From Paenibacillus sp. FSL K6-1096 (lineage in GTDB: Bacteria > Bacillota > Bacilli > Paenibacillales > Paenibacillaceae): 64,000 bases of DNA. The notes below the pieces were generated by a model. The model was not told the origin of the DNA and ran no database searches. It worked only from the letters and a program-made list of their open reading frames with translations. Positions 1 through 7,754 of the stretch are shown one piece after another. The translations under genes were made by a program, and so were the position numbers. Each line of letters starts with the position of its first letter. The stretch's first letter is position 1. The stretch lies in the NCBI RefSeq assembly GCF_037977055.1, contig NZ_CP150274.1:1984001-2048000 (forward strand), read 5' to 3'.

Positions 1-459
1 ATCGGGACTGCCCAGCAGAGCCACCGCGATTCCCAGCCGCTGCTTCATGCCCATGGAATAGCTTTTGACTTTGGCCGTATTCTTCGGGTCCAACCCGACA
101 AGCTTCAGCAGCTTCGCGATCGTTAGCTCCCTGTCACTTAGACCATACGCGATGGCGAGCAGCTTCAGGTTCTCATAGGCCGAGACGTTCGGGTATAATC
201 CGGGATGCTCAATCAGTACCCCCATCCGTTCAAAAAAAGACTGATCCCCCGCAGCCGCACGGTTGAAGAAATGCAGCTCGCCCGAGGTCGGGTATACGAG
301 TCCGCCGATCATTTTGAGCAGGGTCGATTTGCCTGCCCCATTCCTCCCGATGATGCCGACAATCTCGCCTCTGTAGATCCGCAGATCCAGATTGCGCACC
401 GCCGCTTTCGATTTATACATTTTGGTAAGTCCGCATATTTCAATAATGCAATCGGTCAT
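1..459 (-). CDS. ABC transporter ATP-binding protein, partial (BcrA-like)
   Basis: This is the N-terminal 153 codons of an ABC ATPase; the gene runs off the left edge. The Walker A motif GRNGAGKST is at about residue 40, and a signature-like stretch YSMGMKQRLGIA is near the window edge. The run MGVLIEHPGLYPNVSAYENL resembles ATPases of the bacitracin/lantibiotic export group (BcrA type). The ATG at 459 follows a strong AGGAGG site. It lies 81 bases downstream of a response regulator and kinase on the same strand, the usual arrangement of a peptide-antibiotic sensing and export module. The permease partner would lie outside the window. The ATPase family is clear; the export substrate is inferred from similarity and context only. 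Confidence 0.9.
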   Translation of the reverse strand, partial: MTDCIIEICGLTKMYKSKAAVRNLDLRIYRGEIVGIIGRNGAGKSTLLKMIGGLVYPTSGELHFFNRAAAGDQSFFERMGVLIEHPGLYPNVSAYENLKLLAIAYGLSDRELTIAKLLKLVGLDPKNTAKVKSYSMGMKQRLGIAVALLGSPD

Positions 460-540
460 GTCTGCCACCTCCTTACCTCTAAGTTAACAGCATGAAGACT
501 AAGAGATCGCCAACAAAAGGTTAAGAAAGTTCAAAGCCGC

Positions 541-1242
541 TCACGGACTCAGCCGGAAGCCGATGCCCCAGACCGTATCGATGTAGGATTCACTGTCATG
601 CACCTTAATTTTGTTACGGATATTACTGACATGGACCGTTATCGTCTTGTCCTCGCCCAGATAGATTTCCTCCCAGGCCAGCTCATACAGGTCCTGCTTC
701 GTGAATACCCGGGTAGGATTCCTGACCAGAAGCTCGACAATTCTGTATTCCTGGCGGGTCAGCGCAAGTACGCTGCCATGAATCCTGACACTGTAGGCCG
801 TGCAATCCAGCACCAGATTTTTATGCCTGAACTCATTCACCGGCTCCACAGCAGCCGTCCGCTGGAGATGGACTTGGATGCGGGCAATCAGCTCCTCCAG
901 CTCAAAAGGCTTCGTCACATAATCATCAGCGCCCAGCGTGAACAGGTCCAGCTTATCCCCCAGCTTATCCTTGGCTGAGAGGACAATCACTGGAACCCGG
1001 GACTTCATCTCCGCACGCAAACGGTGCATGAACGCCTCGCCGGACAACCCGGGCAGCATCAGATCGAGCACAATCAGGTGATACTCGCGCTCTGCCAGAT
1101 TCAGCATCCCTTCACTGCCTGAATAGGACTGGGTGCACTGATACCCTGCGGCGGTAAGCCCGTCATGCAGAATTGCGTTAATATGCTCGTCATCCTCAAC
1201 GATGAGAATTCTTCTGCTGTTACGATTGTGGGGGATGCCCAT
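541..1242 (-). CDS. OmpR/PhoB-family response regulator
   Basis: This 233-residue protein has a receiver domain with an acidic pocket (VEDD, about residue 16) and a phospho-acceptor Asp at about residue 60 in LIVLDLMLPG. A C-terminal winged-helix domain ends in WGIGFRLSP. The chosen ATG (MGIPHNRN) has an AGGAG seven bases upstream; an ATG 33 bases further upstream lacks as good a site. Its start overlaps the end of the kinase gene by 23 bases, so the two are translationally coupled. It probably controls the ABC ATPase gene that follows it. The signal sensed is unknown. Confidence 0.93.
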   Translation of the reverse strand: MGIPHNRNSRRILIVEDDEHINAILHDGLTAAGYQCTQSYSGSEGMLNLAEREYHLIVLDLMLPGLSGEAFMHRLRAEMKSRVPVIVLSAKDKLGDKLDLFTLGADDYVTKPFELEELIARIQVHLQRTAAVEPVNEFRHKNLVLDCTAYSVRIHGSVLALTRQEYRIVELLVRNPTRVFTKQDLYELAWEEIYLGEDKTITVHVSNIRNKIKVHDSESYIDTVWGIGFRLSP

Positions 1243-2170
1243 GGGGATGCTCCTTTCCCGCTTTTGCGAATTCAAGATGAATGCTGAAGATACCGCTGGC
1301 TGAATTGGCCGATGCGCCGCCGTTCATTTTCTCCATTAGCGCCTTGACAATTGCGAGTCCCAGCCCCGAGGAATGGCGGGTACGCGACGGATCTTCCCTG
1401 TAAAAGCGCGTAAATATCTTCTCCGTATCCACGCTGCTGCCTGCCTTAAGCCGGTTCGTGAAGCGTATACATAACGTATCCCGCCGCTCTAGAACCTCTA
1501 TTGTAAGCGGACCCTCCCCATGCATGAAATAGTTCCCCAGCAGATTCGTAAAAATCCGCTCCGCTGCATTCTGCTCCCCCATGATCAGAACAGGCCGTTC
1601 CAGCAGTCGGAGCAGCGGCTCCTCCCCGGACCGGGTGAAGTCCTCAATGAAGGTGAACAGGTTCCGCTTCAGTATCTCCACCACATCCACCGGCCGCAGC
1701 TCCAATTCATATTCGGGATTCTGCAGCCTGGTATACAGGAACAGCCCGTCCACCAGCTTGATGATCTGCTGTATCCTCGACTGGGCCAGCCGTACGTACC
1801 GCTCCTTCTCCTGCTCCGCCTCTGTCCGCAGCGCCAACTGCAGATAACCGTCCAGGGAAGTGAGCGGAGTCCTTATATCATGCGACAGGCTGGTGACCGC
1901 CAGATTCATCTCCTGATTCTTGCGGCTGAACTGCTCGCCCAGCGCGGTCTGGCGGCTCAACAGGTTATTGCAATCCTGGACCAGCCTGCCGACCTCCCTT
2001 GGCTTCAGTTGGGTGACTATCTGCTTACGGGATTCATGCTCCATGATAAAAGAGAGCTGGCTGCTGATCTGCTTGACCTGTCTCCGGTAGTTCAGCAGGT
2101 AGATGGTCTGGGCGATCAGCAGCAGCAGGAGTCCTGCTAGAGCAATAAGGATACGATCAACTCCTCTCAT
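1220..2170 (-). CDS. Sensor histidine kinase, single N-terminal membrane helix
   Basis: This 316-residue kinase has one hydrophobic segment at residues 7-26 and almost no extracellular loop, so it may sense within the membrane or through a partner transporter. The phospho-acceptor His97 lies in SLSHDIRTPLTSLDGYLQ. The ATPase domain shows an N box (ERIFTNLLGNYFMHG) and a G box (GLGLAIVKALMEKMNGG). The response regulator start overlaps its end, and an ABC ATPase follows, as in bacitracin/lantibiotic-sensing modules. No Shine-Dalgarno site precedes the ATG at 2170; in-frame stops lie just upstream and a TATAAT hexamer sits 8 bases before the ATG, so translation from a near-leaderless mRNA is possible. 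Confidence 0.92.
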   Translation of the reverse strand: MRGVDRILIALAGLLLLLIAQTIYLLNYRRQVKQISSQLSFIMEHESRKQIVTQLKPREVGRLVQDCNNLLSRQTALGEQFSRKNQEMNLAVTSLSHDIRTPLTSLDGYLQLALRTEAEQEKERYVRLAQSRIQQIIKLVDGLFLYTRLQNPEYELELRPVDVVEILKRNLFTFIEDFTRSGEEPLLRLLERPVLIMGEQNAAERIFTNLLGNYFMHGEGPLTIEVLERRDTLCIRFTNRLKAGSSVDTEKIFTRFYREDPSRTRHSSGLGLAIVKALMEKMNGGASANSASGIFSIHLEFAKAGKEHPHGHPPQS

Positions 2171-2178
2171 ATGAGGTT

Positions 2179-2184
2179 ATTATA
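2179..2184 (-). promoter_or_regulatory. Candidate -10 box 8 bases before the kinase start codon
   Basis: On the minus strand TATAAT ends 8 bases before the ATG at 2170. Transcription starting about 7 bases downstream would leave a leader of one or two bases. The -35 position (CGGACT at 17 bases) is poor, so this is a tentative call. Confidence 0.4.
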
Positions 2185-2199
2185 TACGATTCCAGCGGT

Positions 2200-4953
2200 T
2201 TAGTCCGGTGCGGGAGTGAGCTTGTGGCGTAGGGTGATCCCTTCCTTGCCCACTCTCAGCTGAATCTCCCCCTGCTGATCCGTCCGATAGACGTGGGTTC
2301 CCGCATCGGCCAGGCGCTCCAGCACAATCCCGTGCGGATGGCCGTAAAGGTTATTCACACCAGCTGAAATCACAGCAGCGCCGGGCTTCCAGAAGGCCAG
2401 CCAGTCTGAACTGGTGGCGGTTTTACTTCCGTGATGGGCGGCCTTCAGGACGTCGATGGGCTTGGCTTGCGCAATTCCGGATTGACTTGCGGACCGCAGG
2501 AGGGCTTCTTCTGCCGCCTGGTCCATATCTCCTGTGAAAAGAAAGCTCTGCCCGTTCATCTCCAGCAAGAACACCACCGATTCGTGGTTCTGGTCCTTCA
2601 CTTCCTCCAGCAGGGTCTGTCCACCAGCTGGCGGCTCCGGCCAGAGGAAGTGGAGGTTCGTGGCATCGTCCGGGGCCAGCGTCATGCCCTGCTGCACCGG
2701 GTATAGCCGGACACCCGCGTCCAGTGCGGTCGCCATCAGCTTGGAGTACGCCTCCGTGCCGGCCAGCGTCCCGTTGAACAGCAGTGCCGATACCGGCATC
2801 CCCTCCAGCACTGCCTGCAATCCTCCGGCATGATCCTGGTCGCCATGCGTCAGGATAACTGCGTCCAGCCGGTGAATCCCCCGCTGCTTCAGGAGCGGCA
2901 GGAGCGTCTTGGCCCCGACCTCGAAGGGGTTGCGGCGGATGCGCCATTCCTCCCGGTTGCCGAAGCTCACGGTCCCACCGCCGTCCACCAGGATATGGGC
3001 TCCGCCCGGCGTGGTAATCAGGCTGCTGTCGCCCTGGCCTATGTCCAGGTAGCTGATAGAACCGGAGCCGTCGCGTAGAGCTTCGGCGTTATAGCCTTTG
3101 TAGAGCAGGATGGTCAGGCCTAACGTGCACAGTATCGCCGCCGTGCTGCTCCAGTGCGTAGCTCCAGCCGGAGGGTATGCCTGGAAAGCGAAGACTGCTC
3201 GTCTACTGTTTGCAGTGGATGGTGAATCTGGCTGGCTGTTTCTGCCGGGCTTCCCCCGGCCGTTTATCGGGCCCTCCAGTTCCCCCAGCGGCCGGGTCTC
3301 ATCGTCCATGAATTGAGGAACCAGCCTCGCTTCGGTCTGCTGCTTCAAGGCGTATAGCAGACCAAATAGCAGGCCGTAATAAAGGCAGATCCACAGGATT
3401 GACGGCGAAGCCCAGATCAGCACCCCGGCAGTGAAGCTGTTCACCCGCTCTACGGCTGCAAAGGTAGCGTTATTAAGCTGCTCCGCCAGTTGAGCAATGA
3501 ACAGGGCTGCGGCGTTCCAGACCCGTCCAAGCATCAGCGCCAGCGTTCCCAGCGGCAGCACCATCAAGGTGATGAAGGGAACGAGCAGCAGATTGGCTGC
3601 AACCGACAAAAGCGAGAACTGGTTAAAGTAATAGATCGTCAGCGGAAACGAGACCAGTTGGGCAATGATGGTTACCGAGAGGCTGCTGCCCAGCCAATCC
3701 GGCAGCCGCCGGAACAGCGGCGCAGCCAGCGGGGTATACACCATAAGTCCTGCCGTCACCAGAAAAGACAGCTGAAAGCTGACACTGAGCAGCAGATACG
3801 GATTCCAGACCAGCATCATCAGGGCGGATGCGGCCAGAATATTGAGCCCGTCCTTGAGCAGGCCGAACCGGGCTGCCAGCAGAGCGATCATGCTCATGAT
3901 TCCGGCGCGGATTACGGACGGGCCGGCCCCGGACAGAAGCACATAGACCGGAACCAGCAGCAGAGTTACCGTCAGCGCGGTTTCCCTGGTGAAGCGGCAG
4001 CGGCGCAAAAGAAACAGAATCACCCCGGCATAGACAGCCACATGCATCCCGGAGATGGCCAGGATATGGGTCAGCCCCAGCTGGGAGAATTGCCTGAACG
4101 TCTCCGGGTCCAGCTCCTGCTGGATGCCGATGACAAGGCCCTTCATATAACCGGCGTGAGGCTCCTGAAACAAACGGCTCATCTCTGCACCAAGCACGGA
4201 GCGTGCCCGATCATTCCAGCGCAGGATCGTGGAAGGCTCCCAGGAGTCTTGGGACGTAACGGTTGCGCTGGCAGTTCCCGTCCCTTTTAGCAGCCAGTGA
4301 ATCTTCTGCGTAAGCAGATAGGCCCGGTAGTCGAATCCGCCAAAGTTGCGCGCGGTCTGCGGCTGAATCAGCTCCCCCTCAATGATTATCCGGTCTCCCC
4401 GCTGCCACTGCGCAGCCACCGCAATCTCATTCTCCTCCTGAAGCTTGATCTGTACGGTTACACGTTCACCTTCAGCACTCCTCTCCAACGCACGCTCTGC
4501 GCCTGTCTTTGCCGTATCACCCGGATTCACTTCGGCCTGCACTTCGCCTTCCGTTCCCACTGCGGCGGCCGGCTCCCCCTGCTGATGCAGTTTGATCCCG
4601 GACAGCTTCACGACAAAATCAACCCGGTCACCGTCCCGCTCCACTGGAGAAGCAATAACGCCAGCGGCCGTCACGTAGGCCTCATTCAGCCCGCTTACGG
4701 GTTGTCCCAGCGCCTCCGGCAGCAGAGTCACATTACGGATTTCGCCATATTCCCAGTATAGAGCGGATACTACCAGCGCAAGCATAAACGCAGCAGCCGC
4801 CTTCCAGTGTATCCTCCCGCTAACCGCCCAGATTACTGGCAGCACCAGCATTCCCGCGAGACAGAGCAGCAGGCTCCGCCCGGAGAACACACAACCTGCC
4901 GCACTTCCCCCCACCCAGCAGACCGTAAAGCTTAAGAGCGGCCTTCTGTTCAT
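2200..4953 (-). CDS. comEC: ComEC/Rec2 family competence DNA-import channel
   Basis: ComEC forms the membrane channel through which single-stranded transforming DNA enters the cell. The protein (917 residues) has the family layout: N-terminal membrane segments, an OB-like soluble domain with GDRIIIEGELI, the competence membrane domain (LTHILAISGMHVAVYAG, then many helices), and a C-terminal metallo-beta-lactamase-like domain (DIGQGDSSLI, DGGG, THGDQDHAGGL, HHGSKTA). The histidine and aspartate motifs thought to degrade the non-imported strand are intact. The start at 4953 is chosen because GGAAGGAG lies 8 bases upstream; an ATG two codons earlier is too close to it. It follows comEB on the same strand with a hairpin terminator between them. 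Confidence 0.95.
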   Translation of the reverse strand: MNRRPLLSFTVCWVGGSAAGCVFSGRSLLLCLAGMLVLPVIWAVSGRIHWKAAAAFMLALVVSALYWEYGEIRNVTLLPEALGQPVSGLNEAYVTAAGVIASPVERDGDRVDFVVKLSGIKLHQQGEPAAAVGTEGEVQAEVNPGDTAKTGAERALERSAEGERVTVQIKLQEENEIAVAAQWQRGDRIIIEGELIQPQTARNFGGFDYRAYLLTQKIHWLLKGTGTASATVTSQDSWEPSTILRWNDRARSVLGAEMSRLFQEPHAGYMKGLVIGIQQELDPETFRQFSQLGLTHILAISGMHVAVYAGVILFLLRRCRFTRETALTVTLLLVPVYVLLSGAGPSVIRAGIMSMIALLAARFGLLKDGLNILAASALMMLVWNPYLLLSVSFQLSFLVTAGLMVYTPLAAPLFRRLPDWLGSSLSVTIIAQLVSFPLTIYYFNQFSLLSVAANLLLVPFITLMVLPLGTLALMLGRVWNAAALFIAQLAEQLNNATFAAVERVNSFTAGVLIWASPSILWICLYYGLLFGLLYALKQQTEARLVPQFMDDETRPLGELEGPINGRGKPGRNSQPDSPSTANSRRAVFAFQAYPPAGATHWSSTAAILCTLGLTILLYKGYNAEALRDGSGSISYLDIGQGDSSLITTPGGAHILVDGGGTVSFGNREEWRIRRNPFEVGAKTLLPLLKQRGIHRLDAVILTHGDQDHAGGLQAVLEGMPVSALLFNGTLAGTEAYSKLMATALDAGVRLYPVQQGMTLAPDDATNLHFLWPEPPAGGQTLLEEVKDQNHESVVFLLEMNGQSFLFTGDMDQAAEEALLRSASQSGIAQAKPIDVLKAAHHGSKTATSSDWLAFWKPGAAVISAGVNNLYGHPHGIVLERLADAGTHVYRTDQQGEIQLRVGKEGITLRHKLTPAPD

Positions 4954-4987
4954 AATCATCTCTCCTTCCAACTTAGGTCTCCGGACG

Positions 4988-5035
4988 CCAAAAAACCCCT
5001 GCATACGCATACAAATGCGTGTACAGAGGTTCTTC
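4988..5035 (-). terminator. Rho-independent terminator after comEB
   Basis: An imperfect inverted repeat (core ATGCGT ... ACGCAT, flanked by AACCTCTG ... CAGGGGTT) is followed on the minus strand by a T run. It lies between comEB and comEC, so read-through or a separate promoter would be needed for comEC. Confidence 0.7.
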
Positions 5036-5068
5036 CCCTGAAGCCTGTCGTATTCAACTCATGTCTGG

Positions 5069-5587
5069 CTACTCCGATACCGAGATCATCGTTTCCTTCG
5101 GCGGCTCGTAGTTCTCCAATTGGCGGAATACGATTCCTTTGGAGGCGAGCATCGCCTGCACCTTCTCCATGTCTTTCTTGTAAGGGCGCAGGTAGACAAT
5201 CTCCACGATTCCGCTGTTCGCCAGCATATTGGCGCAGGTCCAGCACGGCTCGTCCGTGACATACACCGTACTTCCCTCCCGGTCGCTCCGGTCTGTGAAC
5301 AGCAGCAGATTCTGTTCGGCATGGATCGTACGGATACAGCGCTGCTTCTTCACCATCGTCTCTACACCTTCAATCATCTCACGCTCATATTGCTCAGAGA
5401 CCATACAACCCGCCTCCGAGCAGTCAGGGACGCCCATCGGCGCACCGTTATAGGCCGTACCCAGCAGCTTCTTCCCCTGCACCAGCACCGCACCGACATG
5501 ACGGCGGGGACAGCGCGAACGGGTGGAGACCATGCAGGCAATATCCATGAAGTATGTATCCCAGTTCTTGCGGTAAGCCACAGTCAT
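5069..5587 (-). CDS. comEB: ComEB, dCMP deaminase-family protein
   Basis: This protein (172 residues) belongs to the zinc-dependent cytidine/deoxycytidylate deaminase family, which converts dCMP to dUMP. The zinc-binding and catalytic HAE lies in IRTIHAEQNLLL, and PCWTC supplies the two zinc cysteines. Extra Cys/His residues in the N-terminal part (CPRRHVGA, CSEAGC) are typical of dCMP deaminases. The ATG at 5587 has GTGGAG seven bases upstream; an in-frame TTG two codons earlier is less likely. It sits between comEA and comEC as in Bacillus subtilis, although comEB is not known to be needed for DNA uptake. Confidence 0.94.
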   Translation of the reverse strand: MTVAYRKNWDTYFMDIACMVSTRSRCPRRHVGAVLVQGKKLLGTAYNGAPMGVPDCSEAGCMVSEQYEREMIEGVETMVKKQRCIRTIHAEQNLLLFTDRSDREGSTVYVTDEPCWTCANMLANSGIVEIVYLRPYKKDMEKVQAMLASKGIVFRQLENYEPPKETMISVSE

Positions 5588-5757
5588 CAGCAATCTCCAC
5601 TTTCTCTTAAATGGTTGTTCATTATTGTAGCATACCTGGCGGCGTTTTCACTAGGATATTGATGGCCTGTAACAGCACACATTTGGCTTACTTCACGCAT
5701 AGTTCTCCCATCCCGCCCATTTCGGCACCTCGTTGCTCATCCGCAGAACGGGTGTGA

Positions 5758-5935
5758 TTGCACTTCGTACAATAGAAATTGCATTCTCAGCGCTTAAGTT
5801 ACATTCTGCTGCACTTTGTACAATTGATTTTCTTATTTGACCTCGAAAGACCTGCTTTTGCATAATTCTAATGTACGAAGTGCAGCAGACTCCGTTTTCA
5901 GGCGGATTGTGGGCTAATCTAATGTACATAGTGCA
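5758..5935. repeat. Four-copy inverted intergenic repeat (forward, forward, reverse, reverse)
   Basis: The gap between comEA and comEB carries four copies of an 18-base unit, TGCACTTYGTACAAT-like: forward at 5758-5775 and 5809-5826, reversed at 5867-5884 and 5918-5935. The whole forms a large palindrome-like structure. The minus frame across it (5693-5929) stays open, but it has no family resemblance, no good start site and consists mainly of repeat-derived peptide, so it is not called as a gene. Nothing else is seen in this 378-base gap. Confidence 0.7.
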
Positions 5936-5965
5936 ATTACAGCAAATCTAAGGTAGAGCGAAGCC

Positions 5966-6667
5966 TCAAAAAGCCACCAGCGGCTTCAGCTTCTCCAGCA
6001 GCTTGGGGCCGATGCCCTTCACCTTGCCCAACTCGTTCGCGCTGCGGAACGCTCCTTTGCTGCTGCGAAAGTCTATAATCGCCTGCGCCTTCTTCTCCCC
6101 GATGCCCGGCAGGTCCATGAGAGCTTTGGCATCGGCTGTGTTCACATTGATCCGGCCATCAGGCGCCGCCGGTGCTGCACTGCCAGCGGCTCCGGCTTCC
6201 GCTGGTACAGTCGCCGCTCCAGCGCCAGTTGTTCCTCCACTGATGGCCGCACCTCCAACAATTCCGCTACCCGCTGCGCCTGCATCATTCCCGCCTATAG
6301 AACCATTGCCAGTCATACTCCCGCCAGTCACTCCATCCCCTGCCGTTCCACCACCCGTGACCGCACCGCCAGCTATTCCATTGCCACCAGCCTGATTCCC
6401 TCCAACACTCGCATTCCCCGCCATACCACCACCAACCACCTCACCACCAGCGTTTACCGCCTTCCCATCCGCCTCACTCCCGCCATCAGCCTCGGCACCC
6501 GTACTGCCCGCCTCCCCGTCAACCCCCACTCCCAGCGCCTGCGCCATTCCGGCGTTCAGCGTCTTCCAGCCGGCGATGCCGTCGTCCGCGCGGTGGTCTG
6601 CGGCCCACACCAGACCGCCGCCCAGCAGAGCTGCGGTGATGGCGCAGACAATCATTCTTTTATCCAT
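5966..6667 (-). CDS. comEA: ComEA, DNA-binding competence protein with Gly-rich linker
   Basis: ComEA is the membrane-anchored DNA receptor that hands transforming DNA to the uptake channel. This 233-residue protein has an N-terminal membrane helix (about residues 5-22) and a C-terminal pair of helix-hairpin-helix motifs (RINVNTADAKALMDLPGIG and LGKVKGIGPKLLEKLKPLV). Between them lies about 110 residues of Gly/Ala-rich low-complexity sequence with GG-x3-GNG-like repeats. The SLBB-type domain found in B. subtilis ComEA is not recognisable there. The ATG at 6667 follows GGGAGG by 8 bases. It is divergent from comER. Confidence 0.93.
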   Translation of the reverse strand: MDKRMIVCAITAALLGGGLVWAADHRADDGIAGWKTLNAGMAQALGVGVDGEAGSTGAEADGGSEADGKAVNAGGEVVGGGMAGNASVGGNQAGGNGIAGGAVTGGGTAGDGVTGGSMTGNGSIGGNDAGAAGSGIVGGAAISGGTTGAGAATVPAEAGAAGSAAPAAPDGRINVNTADAKALMDLPGIGEKKAQAIIDFRSSKGAFRSANELGKVKGIGPKLLEKLKPLVAF

Positions 6668-6809
6668 CAGGTTGTCCTCCCTCAATAAACTGGAATTTTA
6701 TTCAATACTGCAATGAATACATGTCATGTGTCCAAGTCTGCTCTGCATACATATAACGAAGAGTATTCCTGTAAGCCAGCAGCACCATAAGAAAGGAGGT
6801 AGCTACAGG

Positions 6810-7661
6810 ATGAAAGTGGGATTTATCGGAACAGGCAGCATGGGCGGTCTGCTGATTGATACCTTCCTCCAATCGGGTGCACTTGAGCCGTGTGATGTCA
6901 TGGCCAGCAACCGCAGCCCCGGCAGGCTGATGGAGCTGAAGAAGCTGCATCCCGGAATCACGGTCTGCTCCGGCAATATTGAAGCCGCCTCGGAGAGCGA
7001 CCTCGTGTTCCTGTGCGTCAAGCCCTTGCAGTTCAAGCGGGTCTGCGATGAGATCGCCCCTTATCTGCGCAGTGAGCAGATTGTCGTCTCCATCACAAGT
7101 CCTGTCCAGCTCTACCATCTGGAATCTGCCCTGCCCTCCAAGATTGCCAAAATCATTCCCAGCATCACCCATTCGGTCAGAAGCGGGACTTCGCTGTGCA
7201 TCTTCGGAAGCCGGTTAAATAAGCAAGACAGGCTGCTGCTGCTCCAGTTGTTCTCCTGCATAGGCGTGCCGGCAGAAATTCCTGAGCGGGATACGCGGAT
7301 AGCCTCGGATTTCTCCAGCTGTGGTCCGGCGTTTCTCAGCTATTTCCTGGAACGGTGGATTGAAGCGGCGGTCGAAGCAACCGGCATCGAGGAGGCGCTG
7401 GTCACCCGACTCGCCGGGGAGATGCTGCTGGGCACAGGCAAGCTGCTGACCGAAGGCTCGTTCACCCCGCAGGCGCTGCAGGAGCGGGTAGCGGTGCGCG
7501 GAGGCATTACGGCCCAGGCGCTGAACCATTTGCAGAATAGTCTCGAAGGGGTGTTCGAACGGCTCATTACCACCACGCATGATAAATACGATGAAGATGT
7601 GGAAAAGCTCGACGAGCTGTTCGGCCTCGGCAGCATCGCCCAGAGCCGCAATGACCGCTGA
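6810..7661 (+). CDS. comER: ComER, pyrroline-5-carboxylate reductase-like protein
   Basis: This 283-residue protein opens with a Rossmann NAD(P)-binding motif, MKVGFIGTGSMGG. Residues VFLCVKPLQF and SITSPV, and a C-terminal helical part with CGPAFLSYFLE, match the ProC/ComER family. ComER is divergently transcribed from comEA in Bacillus, exactly as here; in some Bacillus it has been linked to sporulation and biofilm entry rather than to proline synthesis. The start is fixed by AAAGGAGG ten bases upstream of the ATG at 6810. Whether it has reductase activity cannot be read from sequence. Confidence 0.92.
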   Translation: MKVGFIGTGSMGGLLIDTFLQSGALEPCDVMASNRSPGRLMELKKLHPGITVCSGNIEAASESDLVFLCVKPLQFKRVCDEIAPYLRSEQIVVSITSPVQLYHLESALPSKIAKIIPSITHSVRSGTSLCIFGSRLNKQDRLLLLQLFSCIGVPAEIPERDTRIASDFSSCGPAFLSYFLERWIEAAVEATGIEEALVTRLAGEMLLGTGKLLTEGSFTPQALQERVAVRGGITAQALNHLQNSLEGVFERLITTTHDKYDEDVEKLDELFGLGSIAQSRNDR

Positions 7662-7703
7662 TGTATCTTTTACTGGTGCGCGAGAGCGCCCGAAACCAAG
7701 AAA

Positions 7704-7737
7704 GCCCGCAGCACGGATAGCTTCCGTTGCTGCGGGC
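7704..7737 (-). terminator. leuS terminator hairpin
   Basis: GCCCGCAGCA pairs with TGCTGCGGGC around a short loop, and a T-rich run follows on the minus strand. It lies between the convergent ends of comER and leuS and may act on both. Confidence 0.85.
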
Positions 7738-7754
7738 AGAATTGCGTTCTTCGC

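Noticed and set aside
5693..5929. 78-codon frame between comEA and comEB
   Set aside because: Consists of the intergenic inverted repeat; no ribosome site and no recognisable domain.
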